Origin: Isoetes taiwanensis
Lineage: Eukaryota > Streptophyta > Lycopodiopsida > Isoetales > Isoetaceae
Length of the DNA stretch: 64,000 nt
Direction: 5' to 3'
NCBI GenBank assembly: GCA_021234155.1
Contig: JAJEKV010000318.1
Location: 1 to 64,000, forward strand
The notes beneath the pieces were generated by a model, which was given only the letters and a program-made list of their open reading frames with translations, was not told the DNA's origin and did no database searches. The translations under genes were made by a program, and so were the position numbers. Shown here piece by piece: positions 45,419 to 56,206 of this stretch. How positions within the stretch are numbered: position 1 is the stretch's first letter; each line of letters begins with the position of its first letter.

Positions 45419-46995
45419 CTATGAAGCAATCTTCATTTTGCCTATAAAATCTTTAGCAAAGCTGCCAAAATATAGATGCTCTCCCACTTGCAAAGCTCCT
45501 GTTACAAATGCTACGCTCTTACCATTTGGATCTTCTAAATATGCCACAAATTCCCCATCTTCCTTGATCCCAACTACTTTTGCCATCTTGTAGAAATAGT
45601 CTTTCACATATCCCTCAAGTCTCATAATGAGAATTGCTCTTTTGACCGCAACGATGCCCATAATTCTTTCAAAGATTGCCGAACGTTTCTGCGGAAAAAC
45701 GAGGTCAGTATTTCTTCTACTTCTTCAAGATGATAGTCTTGATAGATCAAGATGATGTTAACACTTACTCCAAGCAAAGAGATCCAGAAAATATCATTTC
45801 CATTGTGGTGTATGTTGTCTGGAAATCCAGGCAAGTTGTCTATGAATATTTCTGTTGTGTCTTTCTTGGGTCCTTGGAGCCAATATTTCAGGCACCTTGC
45901 TCTGTCAAAACAAAGTCAAATTTGGTTTTGCAAAGCTAAATTTATATAATATATATATTGTAAAGAAAGTGACCTACTTCCATGTTTCAGATACTACTAA
46001 GAAGTCCTGTTTGGCAGAAAGGGCAACTCCATTAGGAAAATACAAGTCCTTCAATAAAACAGTGGTCTCTCTGGTGGAAGGGCTGTATTTAAGAAGCCTA
46101 CCATTGGGTCTACTTTCAAGGCAATCCAAGAACCAAGAATCCATCCCAAATTTGAAGCTTGCATCGGTGAAGTAAATGGAGCCATCGTTGGAGACAACGA
46201 GTTCGTCTGTTAGTCTGGATATGAATTACAAAAGAAAGATCAGAAATTGAAGAAAACTCAGGCCGGATGCAAAGGGAAGTACTTAAACTTAACCCCCTCT
46301 GCACGGTCGGAAAGAACTCGGACGCCATGCTCCTCTGTTATGTTCAACAAGCCCTGCAAACAGAGATTGGGGCGCTGTTAAATTCTGAATTTTAGGGCTG
46401 AGCCCAAGAAAGAAATCTGAATAGTGTTATAAGAAGAAATCTGAATAGGGTTATAGGGTTTAAGCCCAAGAAAGAAATCTAAATATTTCAGTGTTACATT
46501 TAAGCCCAAGAAAGAAATCTGAATAGTGTTTAAGCCCAAGAAAGAATAGGGTTTAAGCCCAAGAAAGAGATCTGACAAATAGTTTAGGCCCAAGAAAGAA
46601 TAGGGTTTAAGCTCAAGCAAGCTTACCATAGTGGGCTCACAAACAAGAAGCTCCCCGTTCAACCCAATTGCCAAACCCAAAGGACGGTTGCCCACATAGG
46701 TCCAGTTCTGGACCCTGCCTTCCGGATTCACCCTTTTGATCCACCCATCTAAGCAGCCTGTGTATATGTTTCCTTTGGAATCCATAGCCACATCTTCCGG
46801 CCCAGGCAGCTCGCCCGATCCGATCCTTTGCACTCCCTGAAGCAGAGTATTCTTTGCAAACATGCCCTCTGCCTTTGGAGGATCTGGCAGCTCTGTCGGA
46901 AGCGGATCAAATGCTGTATTTCGATTCAAATTGGCCCATATCGCTGCAGCAATTATGGATAATACTATCCCACCGATGGCTTGGAGGGGCGCCAT
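45419..46995 (-). CDS. Strictosidine synthase-like protein (APMAP/YLS2-type), five exons, intact
   Basis: Exons (minus strand): 46,995-46,627, 46,353-46,283, 46,214-45,978, 45,901-45,769, 45,688-45,419. All introns have GT and AG ends, and the joined frame is 1,080 bases: 359 residues, within the family's size. Residues 5-22 form a membrane anchor or signal. The rest is a beta-propeller with GELPGPEDVAMDSKG (59-73), YFTDASFKFG (161-170), LYFPNGVALS (204-213) and FIDNLPGFPDNIHHNG (245-260). Glu67, Asn208 and Asp254 occupy positions that bind metal in the related gluconolactonase-like fold. N-glycosylation sequons occur at Asn97 and Asn127. True strictosidine synthase condenses tryptamine and secologanin, but members of this broad group mostly lack that activity and are probably ER or apoplastic hydrolase-like proteins. 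An AATAAA lies about 26 bases after the stop (45,388-45,393). It is the only gene here without a lesion. Confidence 0.9.
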
Positions 46996-47115
46996 GCCTG
47001 AGTTAATAATATACTCTGCTTTTTTTATGTAGGAAAATAGCCTCGTGTTTTATTCGATTCCTCCTTTGTTGGTATTCATGATTTATCATGAGCCGCTGTT
47101 GTGATTTTATTGGCT
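46996..47115 (-). promoter_or_regulatory. SSL upstream region conserved in three copies
   Basis: About 120 bases upstream of the SSL start recur in both duplication arms (36,128-36,243 and 50,750-50,868). Shared words include GAATACCAACAAAGGAGG and ATTATTAAxTCAGG. It probably contains the 5' leader and core promoter; I see no classical TATA box at a fixed distance. Confidence 0.55.
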
Positions 47116-47549
47116 CCCAATGTGTGGGTTTTGGAAGGGGAAACTTCTGCGAGCAGGAGGTTTCCTGGAAGAAATCCTGATCGCCACCAAAAACTTAGAC
47201 CCAAAAGTTACCAAAAAAAAAAGGACACTCGTCTTGGTCCCTAAAGTTACGTTTCTAGGATTGTAGATGAGCCATTGATCTTCAGCATGGGCATCATATC
47301 AAATCAAGGGCCAATATTTTTAGGTCAGTTTCAAAGTCATGAACATTTAACTTCACCGTTCATTAAATTCGAAAACTTTGCACATGACCATGATATTAAA
47401 ATGAAGACGTCTCAGTTACATATACATCAAGATGGCCATTGCAATACAAAGAAATTATAACACATGAAAAAAAGATATCAAAACACATATACAAGCCTTA
47501 ACCTTCCTATTCCCCGAAGAGGCCTCCCCACGTAACCTTCCATCCCACG

Positions 47550-47895
47550 GGCTTCCAACAATAAATTTGTAGATGTGAAGAATTCTCCTTCTACTTCTAT
47601 AGGAGAAGCACAAATTAATGAAGCACAGAAAGCTGGCCCGTCAGCAGAATGGCATTCAGAGTCTCTAAACGAAATACAAACTTCTACAACAAAAGAAATG
47701 GAGATTGATGACGAGACTAATGTCATACAGACTTCCAACAATAATCTGTAGCGGCGAAGAAAGAAATGGAAGTGCATTTGGAATCTCCTTCTATAGGACA
47801 GGCCCAAATTATTGAACCACAGGAAGCTGGCCTTTCTATGGAATTGCATCCACAATGTCTAAGAGAAATACAGACTTCCACAACAAGGCGGAACT
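47550..47895 (+). pseudogene. Unknown protein with a repeated SPS-IG-AQI-E-Q-AG motif, broken
   Basis: Two repeats of about 30 residues: SPSTSIGEAQINEAQKAG then EIQTSTTKEMEIDDE (47,580-47,750), and SPSIGQAQIIEPQEAGLSME then REIQTSTTR (47,785-47,890), separated by a stop at 47,748-47,750. The repeats are acidic and Gln/Ser-rich. I do not recognise the family. The frame runs divergently from the SSL gene, starting about 0.55 kb upstream of it. Confidence 0.4.
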
Positions 47896-48660
47896 TGTAA
47901 CGGATTTTAACCAATGTAACTGGTCAGCAAAAGAAGCTCTGAGGAATCCAATCTCCGGGCCATGCGGCTACCACCAGGAGCTTGTCAACAACATAAAAAA
48001 AAAACAGAACAACAACACGACAACAAAACTCAGCAACACAACTGAACAGCCAGATAAGAATCGCTGCATTTCCACGTAACGCCTCTCCCATCGCAAAGCT
48101 TCACTCTCAACTCCAAGAAGATCCCACAGATCATGCCCATAACAATATTTCCTCCCCGCTAAAGCCCGACGCACAAATTCTTCCTTCACAACTACTAGAA
48201 TGCCAGAAATTTTTGGCTAGAAATGAGAGCGAGATGGAAGGCAGACATGGCCATGGAGAATCAGGCAGAGCTTCGGCATGCAGGACCTCGTGTCTACCAA
48301 GGCAGCACCATCACGTGACGTCCCCGCAATTTCATTTCTAGACATTGAAAGTGCCCTGAGAAATTCACCTAGTTTGCTTCCGCCACATCTAAACGGCATT
48401 AAGCTCCTCAAATGCCTCAAAACATACGCTTTCCAATACTATACACCACTGAAATCTTACCCCAGACCATCGCTAAAAGCACCTCTCAAAATACCAAACT
48501 CAAATCGTAGAAGTTTATAAGCCAGTTTCATTTTTTCATTTGATGTGATATTTCTAGAAAGTTTTTTAATGTGATATTTTTTAATGATTAATAAACAGGT
48601 GTAGAACAAATGAGCATTCGAACCTACCAGAAGATTCTGGGGTCTTCTTCCTCTGAATTA
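47896..48660. other. No confident gene
   Basis: A plus-strand frame at 48,278-48,520 (DVPAISFLDIESALRNSPSL ... HLNGIKLLKCLKTYAF) looks protein-like and could be a further exon of the preceding unknown gene. Nothing else is recognisable. Confidence 0.3.
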
Positions 48661-49115
48661 AAAGTACCTTTCGTGAATCCACAAATTTTCAGCCCTTACA
48701 GGGTCTTAGCGCTCATGTCCGAGTCTTAATGTGCCTTCTCAGAGATGATTTGCCTCTCTAGAAGTTGAGAGTAGGATCTGGAAGCTCCGTCCCAGTGTTT
48801 GTTATAAGCTTCCGCATGTTCTGGAAGGTCAGAATAGGAGCTTCAACTGCGGCTTCTTTCTGGAGAAAGCATCCGCTGGGCATGGCGGAGCTTTGGAGAT
48901 CTTTTGTAAGATGCAGTTAGCGAGAGGATGGTTTAGCAAGTTCGCAAGTTCCTTTGCCAATACCATCGAGATGAAAGCAGCTTTTTGGGATAGTTTATTA
49001 CTAGCACTGTGGTAATTCTTACTTTGAGTCTTCTGTTGAACTTTTGTGTGCCTCTAGTCTTTTCTGTTTCCCATAACCCGACTGGGTTCTCGTGGACGGT
49101 AAAAAGTTTATCTTT
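48661..49115 (+). mobile_element. Retroposon 3' end with (TTTATC)n tail
   Basis: Ends CCCATAACCCGACTGGGTTC then TCGTGGACGGTAAAAAG and two TTTATC units. This is the third independent copy of the end-box seen at 37,556 and 39,229. The body has no clear frame. Confidence 0.55.
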
Positions 49116-49442
49116 ATCTATTGCATTTTCTATATAGTTATGCTTTTAATTTTCCTACCTGAACTGCCCTTCCTTCCTGGTTGTGCTAAATCTCCAAATA
49201 TTAGATTCCTCGATTTGTTTTTGTCTGGATGATGCCAATGATGCCCAATTCGTTGTTCTAAAGTATTGCAGCGGTTGTTAGGCATTTTGACAGTAATACT
49301 ATCTGTGTGTCGTCAGGAATTCTAGATTCTGGAGAAATCTAAATCTTTCTTTATCTTCATATAAAAACAAGAGAAGCACCGTCAGTGGAACCCAAAGATG
49401 AACAAGAAATTGTCATTTTGAAAGAGGCGATTGTAGGTATTA

Positions 49443-49640
49443 TAAGATAAGATAAGATAAGATAAGATAAGATGAATTTTTACGTCCACGGGTACCCAAC
49501 AGGTTATAGGATGGCACATGCAAGGGCAACAACCCATCTAAAACCTGGGGACTAGGCCCCATCACCAAACACAATAACCAAATATTAAAAGACTACCAGG
49601 AAGAAGATAGGAGTCGTCCATGTGATTGCAAGAGCATCTG
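49443..49640 (-). mobile_element. Retroposon 3' end with (ATCTT)n tail, arm 2 copy
   Basis: Inverse of 37,440-37,652 with about six AAGAT units at 49,443-49,472, then TTTTTACGTCCACGGG and GGTTATAGGAT. It is the arm 2 copy of the same insertion and not an independent event. Confidence 0.65.
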
Positions 49641-50696
49641 TGCGAAGCCTTTTATTCAGAATTTAGAAATTCAAAGTTGGTTTCGAAATCAGCATCAACA
49701 AACAGATTCATGGGGCAGACCCTGCTTTTAACGTTGCACATAAAGCTGCCGATCTCAGTTATACCAGTTTTTATAGTATGCGGCAAGAAGTTTTCTTTCT
49801 CATAAAAATCAAATCTCATAAATGCTCTGCTTTGCATAAGGTAAGCATCGTTGCAGACTCGTTCATCTATTCTTTTAATTCGTTGCTTTCCTCATTTCTT
49901 CTGATCTGTCTTCTGTATTAGATGAATTCAAAGCAGCCTAGATTTATATAAGTGACCTTAGGATTAAATCTACCAAGCAAACTTCCATAGACATCCAGAG
50001 GCTTGATGCACGCTTGGAATATGTGGGTTTGAAAATCAGACTTCTAACATGAAAGAATTTAGGTAAGTGAGATGGGTATCCATATAAAAAGGATTTGAGC
50101 TGTATGATAGTATATGCTTGTGGGTGGTTGTCTTTTATAGTAGAAGCCTTCATTTCTTTTGTACTTGGATTGGAGACAAGCGGATGGGCAGCCACAGGTA
50201 AATAGTTTCTTTCGATTCTAATATAACGATCTGAAAGCCAAATATAGCGATCCTGAAGGCCATGATATGGGCGGTCTTACAGGAAAGAACTTTTGATTGG
50301 CACAACTGAAGCTACAGGGAAGGCATCGGAAGAAGCTAGATGAGAGAGCATTGTTTATTTTTTTGTTCTTATCCACTTTTCCAAACGCCATTTCTTTCAG
50401 ATATTTTGGAAGGTCCAGGTTGGGATGCAAGCAACATTATCATGACAAACAAATGGGCAGAATGACTGTTAAAATTGAATAATACAACAAGGTATTAGAC
50501 ATTAGTTTGATAGTTTTAGACAATAGTTGAAATAGATTGTGAGGTTGCTATTCAATTACAAATCGAAAGGGCTTTAAAAATTAGGTAGAGGTTGCAAAAT
50601 CAAGTCTGCTAAATTGCAAGAAAGTCTAGCTTCACTAGATGGCAGGATTAATTACAAATGGAAAGGGCCTTGGAATATCGGCTTTGTTGAATAGGT

Positions 50697-50868
50697 AGCA
50701 ATTATGGATAATACTATCCGATGGCTTGGAAGGGTGCCTGAATTAATAATGTTCTCTGCTTTTTGAAGATGTAGGAAAATAGCCTCAAGTTTTATTCGAT
50801 TCCTCCTTTGTTGGTATTCATAATTTATCATGACCCCTTGTTGTGCTTTTTGGCTCCGGATTATCTTT
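50697..50868 (-). pseudogene. SSL 5' stub (promoter plus first codons), arm 2
   Basis: Inverse copy of the 36,128 stub, also lacking the start codon. The bases between the stub and its neighbours are the same as in arm 1, so the truncation predates the inverted duplication. Confidence 0.8.
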
Positions 50869-52429
50869 CTATAACACTAAAATCAAAATAAGATGATAAA
50901 TTGTGCGCGATCTTGACCATTGATTTTGTTGTTGTCCATCATATCTCTGGTTACACTAAAGATCTTTGGCGAAGAAATTGCTCTTCTTAAATCTTTATAT
51001 ATATTATAAAATTTTGGTGTATTCATGCCTTATATTGAGAGGTTGAGATTTAATTTAAAAGTGAAGCGCTCAAATAGCCCACTGCTTCTTTTGCCCTTTT
51101 CTACCTCTAGCGATGACTTAGGGCCAGCTTCCACTTTGAAAATCATATGAGCATCAGTTAAGCGAGAACTAGTTTTATATCAACAACGCAGGGTGAAAAT
51201 AGCTTTACCCTAGTTTTGGTGATTCCGTCACGTTGAATACTCTCCCGCGGAATCACAGACCCTCTGGGAACGGGATCTATTCCGGAGGTCCCGTTACAGC
51301 TTTGTTTAATACCTTCCGGCGGAATCACAACCTCTAAATCACGCAGGACGGAATCACCGCCCTTTTATTCCACGCGACGGAATTACCATCCATAATTGAT
51401 TCTGCCCGGTGGAATATCCCCAGTAAAAATTCAAATTTGTTACGTCATATTTTGCGGGAGGTTTTGCAGCTGCTCGGCGATGGCGGAAGTAAGGAGGGCT
51501 TGCTCCTTCCATAAATAGCGTTAGAACAGGCTGGGGTAGAGGAAATACCTGGAGTTGGTGAATCGCCTGGAAACGGTGCTTGGGGTTTAGATATTTTCAG
51601 GCAGAATTTTATCCTGATTCTTGGTTCTGATATGGCGGATTGCTTAAGCTTAAGCTGAAGCAGCTTAAAGCCGAGAAAAACCAGTGGAAAGGCTCGAATG
51701 AGCTCGGCTATGGCGATACTAAAGCTGTGGATTCAGAAGCGGCTCCCTTTCCATGACAACTATGGCGGACCTCCCTTTGTTCCCAACATTTGGCTCGCGG
51801 ACTTGACTCAATTCCCGACCGCTTTTGGGTCCTTTCCTTTGAACCCTTTAAGCCTTTTTTTACTTGTTTTTTCTTAATCCGGTGAAAAAGCCATCTCTGA
51901 ACCTGTCGAAGTGGAGTCATGGCTATTGCGCACCTGCCCATTTTTGTTAGAAAAAGATTGTCCATATCTTCGTTTTTCTTTATTCCTTGTCGTCTTTCTT
52001 TTCCTTGTCGTTTTCCTTCTCTTTGTTTCCTTCCTTTTCCTTGCCATCCTTTTCTTTTGAAGCTCCATCTTTCCCCCGTTTATTGCCATTTGTTACCATT
52101 TTTGTTACGTGTTTCTTTTTTTCTTTGTTTGTTGGCTTCGCTGGGTAGAACCGCCTTTTGTTGAAATTTTTCTTCCTTCTTTTTCTTCATTTTTCTTTGA
52201 ATCCTTAGAAGGTGATTTCTTTGAATCCTTTTGGATTGATTCTATCTTTGATACATGATCTGCCGGGTTTGTTTTCTTTGCTCATATTAGACTCAAAGGG
52301 CAGGTCTCATATGGAAAGGGCATTGTCGATATTGAGGGGTTCAAATCCCCAATCGTGAAAAAATTCGCGGCAGTTTGTTTAGAGCGGTTTATTGGCTTTG
52401 GAAGAACAGGAGAGATCGCGAACATCGAA

Positions 52430-52571
52430 AAAACGGTAATTATAGTTGTCGACAGAATCCGAGAGCCCAGAATGGCCCTCTTGTGGGCTCTCTCCCATGT
52501 CGTTCATAAGCTTGACGGCATAACCGTGTTGCATTTCGTTCATTCACATCCCAATTCCAATATTGCATCAA
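52430..52571 (+). pseudogene. Universal-stress-protein-like exon, arm 2, split by retroposon
   Basis: Copy of the 34,399 exon (VIIVVDRIREPRMALLWALS then HVVHKLDGITVLHFVHSHP). It ends at SHPNSN, where the 1.03-kb retroposon is inserted. The upstream frame (52,355-52,430, FAAVCLERFIGFGRTGEI) is in phase here. Confidence 0.65.
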
Positions 52572-53603
52572 GACAACTAGCGGCCATTGATATGCTTCTT
52601 GGCGCCTGCGGCTAGGGCGGCGACGGCAGGGAGAGGCCGCCCCTTTTCCTACCTTTCCGGCACTGCTGCAATTTCTTGTATCTGCTTAGGATTGAGCCAG
52701 CGGCTAGCAGGGATCAGGGCAAACATCTTTCTGGGCTGGATCTTTCATCACCGGCTGAAGAATTTGTGGCCTTTGAAGCATCTTCTGGGCGGTTTCTTGA
52801 TCTCAGGTAAACCACTAACGTGGTATTTCGTTCTAATGCTCCTAGCATTATAATCTTTCCTGCATCTTGCAAAGATTACACCGAAATAGCGCTGAAGCTT
52901 ATAAGGTGGAATGAAATCTTGTGAGTTCTTGAACAAAGGCGTTTCTTGGCCTGTAAAATTTGGCAGTCTGTGTTTTCTTTACAAAACTTGGAAAATTGTT
53001 GGCTACTTCCGTCATTTACTCTTCCCATTCTTTCTTACTAGCAAGAAAGGTTCGGGTTATTCATGATATGATCGGGACCGCTTTTTATCATGAAGTCTTT
53101 GTGGAATTCGAATTATTAGAATGGATCCGGCAGGGAAATGGGATCTAGGTCTAGGGGCCGAGCTAGGGACATCATGTGAGCGTGAAGAAGCTTTTATATC
53201 ATAAACCAGACTTTTTGGGAGGAGTCTTGGCGGCTGGGCTAGTGGGTCTAGCCTACTTTAGGGTCATTTTTTGCATCCCAACAATGCAAAGAACTAAACC
53301 GGTTTTCATATTACGGTACTTCCTTCTATGTTCAGTGGTTCTAGATTTTCCGCTTTGGTTCTTCTATATGTAAAAGAAAGCTTCGGGAGCTATTTTTTCC
53401 AGTATCTTCTTGTCTATCCTGGTTACCAAATGGGAGATTATCATGCGCTTCATGTATATATCAGCTTACAGAGCAAAGAATAAGTTTCTACGCATAAAGG
53501 ATGAAGATGTTGAGGCTTCTCCTGTAGTAATCCTTTGTATGTTTGAAACATTGTACTTCTTATTTTGATAAATATAAAAAAAACACCCCGTTCTCTCAAA
53601 AAA
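52572..53603 (+). mobile_element. 1.03-kb retroposon with 13-base target duplication
   Basis: The insert is flanked by AATATTGCATCAA at 52,559-52,571 and 53,604-53,616. Arm 1 (near 34,420-34,445, inverse) lacks it and has one target copy. It ends CACCCCGTTCTCTC plus an A-run, as does the LINE at 5,535-5,564, so it is most likely a 5'-truncated LINE. Internal frames (for example 53,176-53,373, with hydrophobic GGVLAAGLVGLAYFRVIF) are not recognised. It postdates the inverted duplication, or was lost from arm 1. Confidence 0.85.
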
Positions 53604-54029
53604 AATATTGCATCAAAAAATCAAGATATAACACAGAGTTGATTTGCATTTATTTGAAGATTAACTAGATCATCTACATATCCTTTTCCTGTTTCTTACA
53701 ACTTTTTACAGGTTTTTTTCTGGTTCCTTAGCAGATTTTCTTTAATCTTCTAGACCTTGTAAATCATCTTAGGCATTCATCAATTCATTCAACATTGTTT
53801 TACATTTGCCAGAAATTCTTTGCCGCATAACAATGGACATGCACAGACAAAATGGAGTAGCCGAGCTTGTTTTTTTCCACCATTGGTTTAGCATTAATTT
53901 CATTCATGAACTTCAAGTAACGTAGGCTTTGCTTAAACCATCCTCAACCATTTTTTATGGAATCGGGCATAAACTTCTGCTGAGATTGAACCATCTGCCA
54001 ATTTTTCCTCCCTGCCTGCAGTTATTATG

Positions 54030-54420
54030 GATTCAAAGGTCTCCAGGTGATTCCTTCCCGAGGAATAGTACGTGGTGATTCCATGAGAGAGAATATTTGC
54101 AGTGATTCCACAGGGGAGAGTATTTACCCAGTGATTCCATGCAGGAGAATATTATCGTACGTGGTGATTCCACGGAGGAGAATATTACAGTATATGGTGA
54201 TTCCACCCCGCAGGATCAATTCCATGTAATTCCGTCGCGTAGAATAAAAAGGCGGTGATTTTGTCCAGCGGTATTTTGCAGATATTATTCCACCGGAAGG
54301 TATAAAATGGAGCCTGTCAGGTACGGATAACGGGGCAGGAGGGTACGGATAACGCGGCAAGAGGGTTAATTATTCCGTGGGAGAGTAGACATCGCGACGG
54401 AATCACCAAAACCGAGTAAA
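54030..54420. repeat. Subterminal GGTGATTCC repeats (arm 2, right)
   Basis: The inverse of the 33,600-33,990 set. GTGATTCCA...GGAGAATATT units occur about every 35 bases, for example near 54,047, 54,075, 54,109, 54,130, 54,163 and 54,197. Confidence 0.75.
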
Positions 54421-54426
54421 GCTATT

Positions 54427-55075
54427 TTCACCTGACAGTGCAGGCATGATTTCACTGCAACATTTTGTTGCCCCTAATACCTAAAACACTTCCGACTAAC
54501 TTCAAAACCCTCTGATTAGCTGCCAGATAATTCCCCAACATCATGATCTTGCGGCATATTTTCTTCAGGGCAAGATCCTGAATGTTTTGAATTTCTTTCA
54601 TATGCCTCTGCCGAAGGTGGAATCGTAGAGTACTCGCTCTTAAAAAAAGGAGGTGGAACTTGAGATTTGAGAGAGAGTTGTCGCTTCCAGAAGTGGAATC
54701 TCGCCCTTCTGAAGTTTAGAAAGAGACCACCATGGCTGCATGGACCGGGCAGAAGCTCCAGGTCCCAAATTTTTCCTACTGCGATGACGATGACTATGGT
54801 GGTGCAAATCTGGCAAATCGGGCAATGGCTCTCCCATTTCTTTAGCAGCTTCGCTTCATGTAGAAGATCTAGAGGGTTTGAGGCAGAAGCTTCAGGATTT
54901 TATTTGAGCGGGGTTTTCTTCACCCCTTTCTTTGTACAGTTCTTCATGAAGCAATGCTTCTTCTTTAGCCTTTTTCTCTACTTTTGGTTCATTCTAACCC
55001 TTCTGCTATATTCTACAACTCTTCTTGAAATGGTAGCTGGTGCTCAGAGCAGGATTCAATTTCCTGTGGTCTGCT
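54427..55075 (+). repeat. Dispersed repeat, inverse copy of 24,241-24,895
   Basis: See 24,241-24,895. Here the plus strand contains CACTTCTGGAAGCGACAACT-like and GAAATGGTAGCTGGTGCTCA words in reverse order to the other copy. It adjoins the right end of the TIR element. Confidence 0.8.
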
Positions 55076-55670
55076 AAAATAGGGTATAGAATATTCAAAT
55101 GGCTAGGAACTGGTATGGTAGGTAGGAGCTCTTTCTGCAGAAAGATTCTCAGAGTTTTGTGTTATGCAGCATATACGAAACATTTAGGCAGTCAAGAGGG
55201 GTTTACACTCTTTTATGTATATACTATTTTATGTAATGCAGTGAAAGGGGATGAAAACAACAAAAGCTCCTTTTATTGATTTGTTAGGTCAGTAAAATTG
55301 ATGAATCACATATTTGGTTGATTGGAATATGAAGCAGTTGTTCTACTTAGAAGTGCATTGGTTCTTATACACGCAAAGAGAGAAAGTGCATGTCATGCAT
55401 TCAGTAGAATGCGAATACACAATGAGGTGTTTGAGAATGATTCAGAAATTTAGGACATTGAAAAGGCAGAATTTGTGGTATGGACTGCAATTTAAATAGG
55501 ATTCATGCTACATTTCCCATGCATACATAGTCTGATAAGCAATTCTATTATCTAGGCAGAATACAAGAGGATACATCTCCTCTCAAGTTCCTTACAATTG
55601 CATTTCTAGATAAATAAATATCATCTTATCAGATTTCTTCATTTTTATTTAGGAATCTTCTTTTCTTTTC

Positions 55671-56080
55671 AGGTTGGATCAATTGAAGGGCGCATTGCGG
55701 TGCAGCACATTGAGGACTCTCAACAAAATAAGAATTGCACATTTAAATGCCACAAGGTCAACAATGACATATATGCAGTAAATGCAATAAAGTTCCATCG
55801 AGTAAGTTTGGCATGCTATCTTTTATAGCACAAAAGTATGTTCTAACGAGGTCTAAACTATTTGCATTTTGTATGGAAACCAGATTCCTCTCCTCGCATA
55901 CTTGATTATTTCTTAATCTACTTTGAAGTTGGGGATCTTTGCGTAGGCATCTTTTAACAGGTGGACGATGATAGCAGTGTAGATTCTAATACATATAGCA
56001 TTTGCAGGTTTATGCAGCTTTTGCAACAACTAGTTTGGATGGTGCACAACTTTTGGGACAAGACTTAAGGTTCTATTTTT
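55671..56080 (+). pseudogene. RAE1: RAE1 (mRNA export / nuclear pore WD40 protein) exon remnants
   Basis: After a TTTTCAG acceptor, 55,671-55,800 encodes VGSIEGRIAVQHIEDSQQ then NKNCTFKCHKVNNDIYAVNA and IKFHR before GTAAGT. This matches the RAE1/GLE2 WD40 blade (GSIEGRVAVQ...KNFTFKCHR...NDIYxVN). After a TTTGCAG acceptor at about 56,008, VYAAFATTSLDGA and then shifted LLGQDLR matches the next RAE1 exon (FATAGSDGAFNFWDKD) with indels. RAE1 helps mRNA leave the nucleus and acts in spindle checkpoint control. Upstream and downstream exons were not found. Introns are retained, so this is a duplicated gene fragment and not a processed copy. Confidence 0.75.
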
Positions 56081-56206
56081 ATTCCAGCTTCCTTACACAA
56101 TAGATGGAGCTATTAAAGTTCTGATGAATGTTATCCTACAGGCATGATAGAGATGTAATCAACCAATTACATGTAGTTGTTTCAACAATGTTGGTACAAT
56201 CTTTGC

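Larger units (their letters stand above)
49320..54426 (-). repeat. Inverted duplication, arm 2
   Basis: Reverse-complement partner of 33,588-37,759. It is longer by the retroposon at 52,572-53,603, and has about six (ATCTT) units where arm 1 has ten. Beyond its right edge the sequence continues into the repeat shared with 24,241-24,895, which arm 1 lacks. Confidence 0.88.
51189..54434. mobile_element. TIR DNA transposon (arm 2 copy), both ends present
   Basis: The left end CAGGGTGAAAATAGCTTTAC continues as CCTAGTTTTGGTGATTCCGT. The right end, read inward on the minus strand, is CAGGTGAAAATAGCTTTAC then TCGGTTTTGGTGATTCCGT, giving terminal inverted repeats of about 42 bases. The CAGGG start is reminiscent of hAT elements, but flanks (CAACAACG and ACAGTGCA) show no 8-base duplication, so class is unresolved. 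Subterminal GTGATTCC repeats lie just inside both ends. A younger retroposon occupies 52,572-53,603. Confidence 0.65.

Noticed and set aside
52330-52360. tRNA T-arm-like GGGGTTCAAATCCCC
   Set aside because: The anticodon and acceptor arms cannot be paired around it, and the arm 1 copy near 34,650 has changed in ways that do not preserve a tRNA fold.
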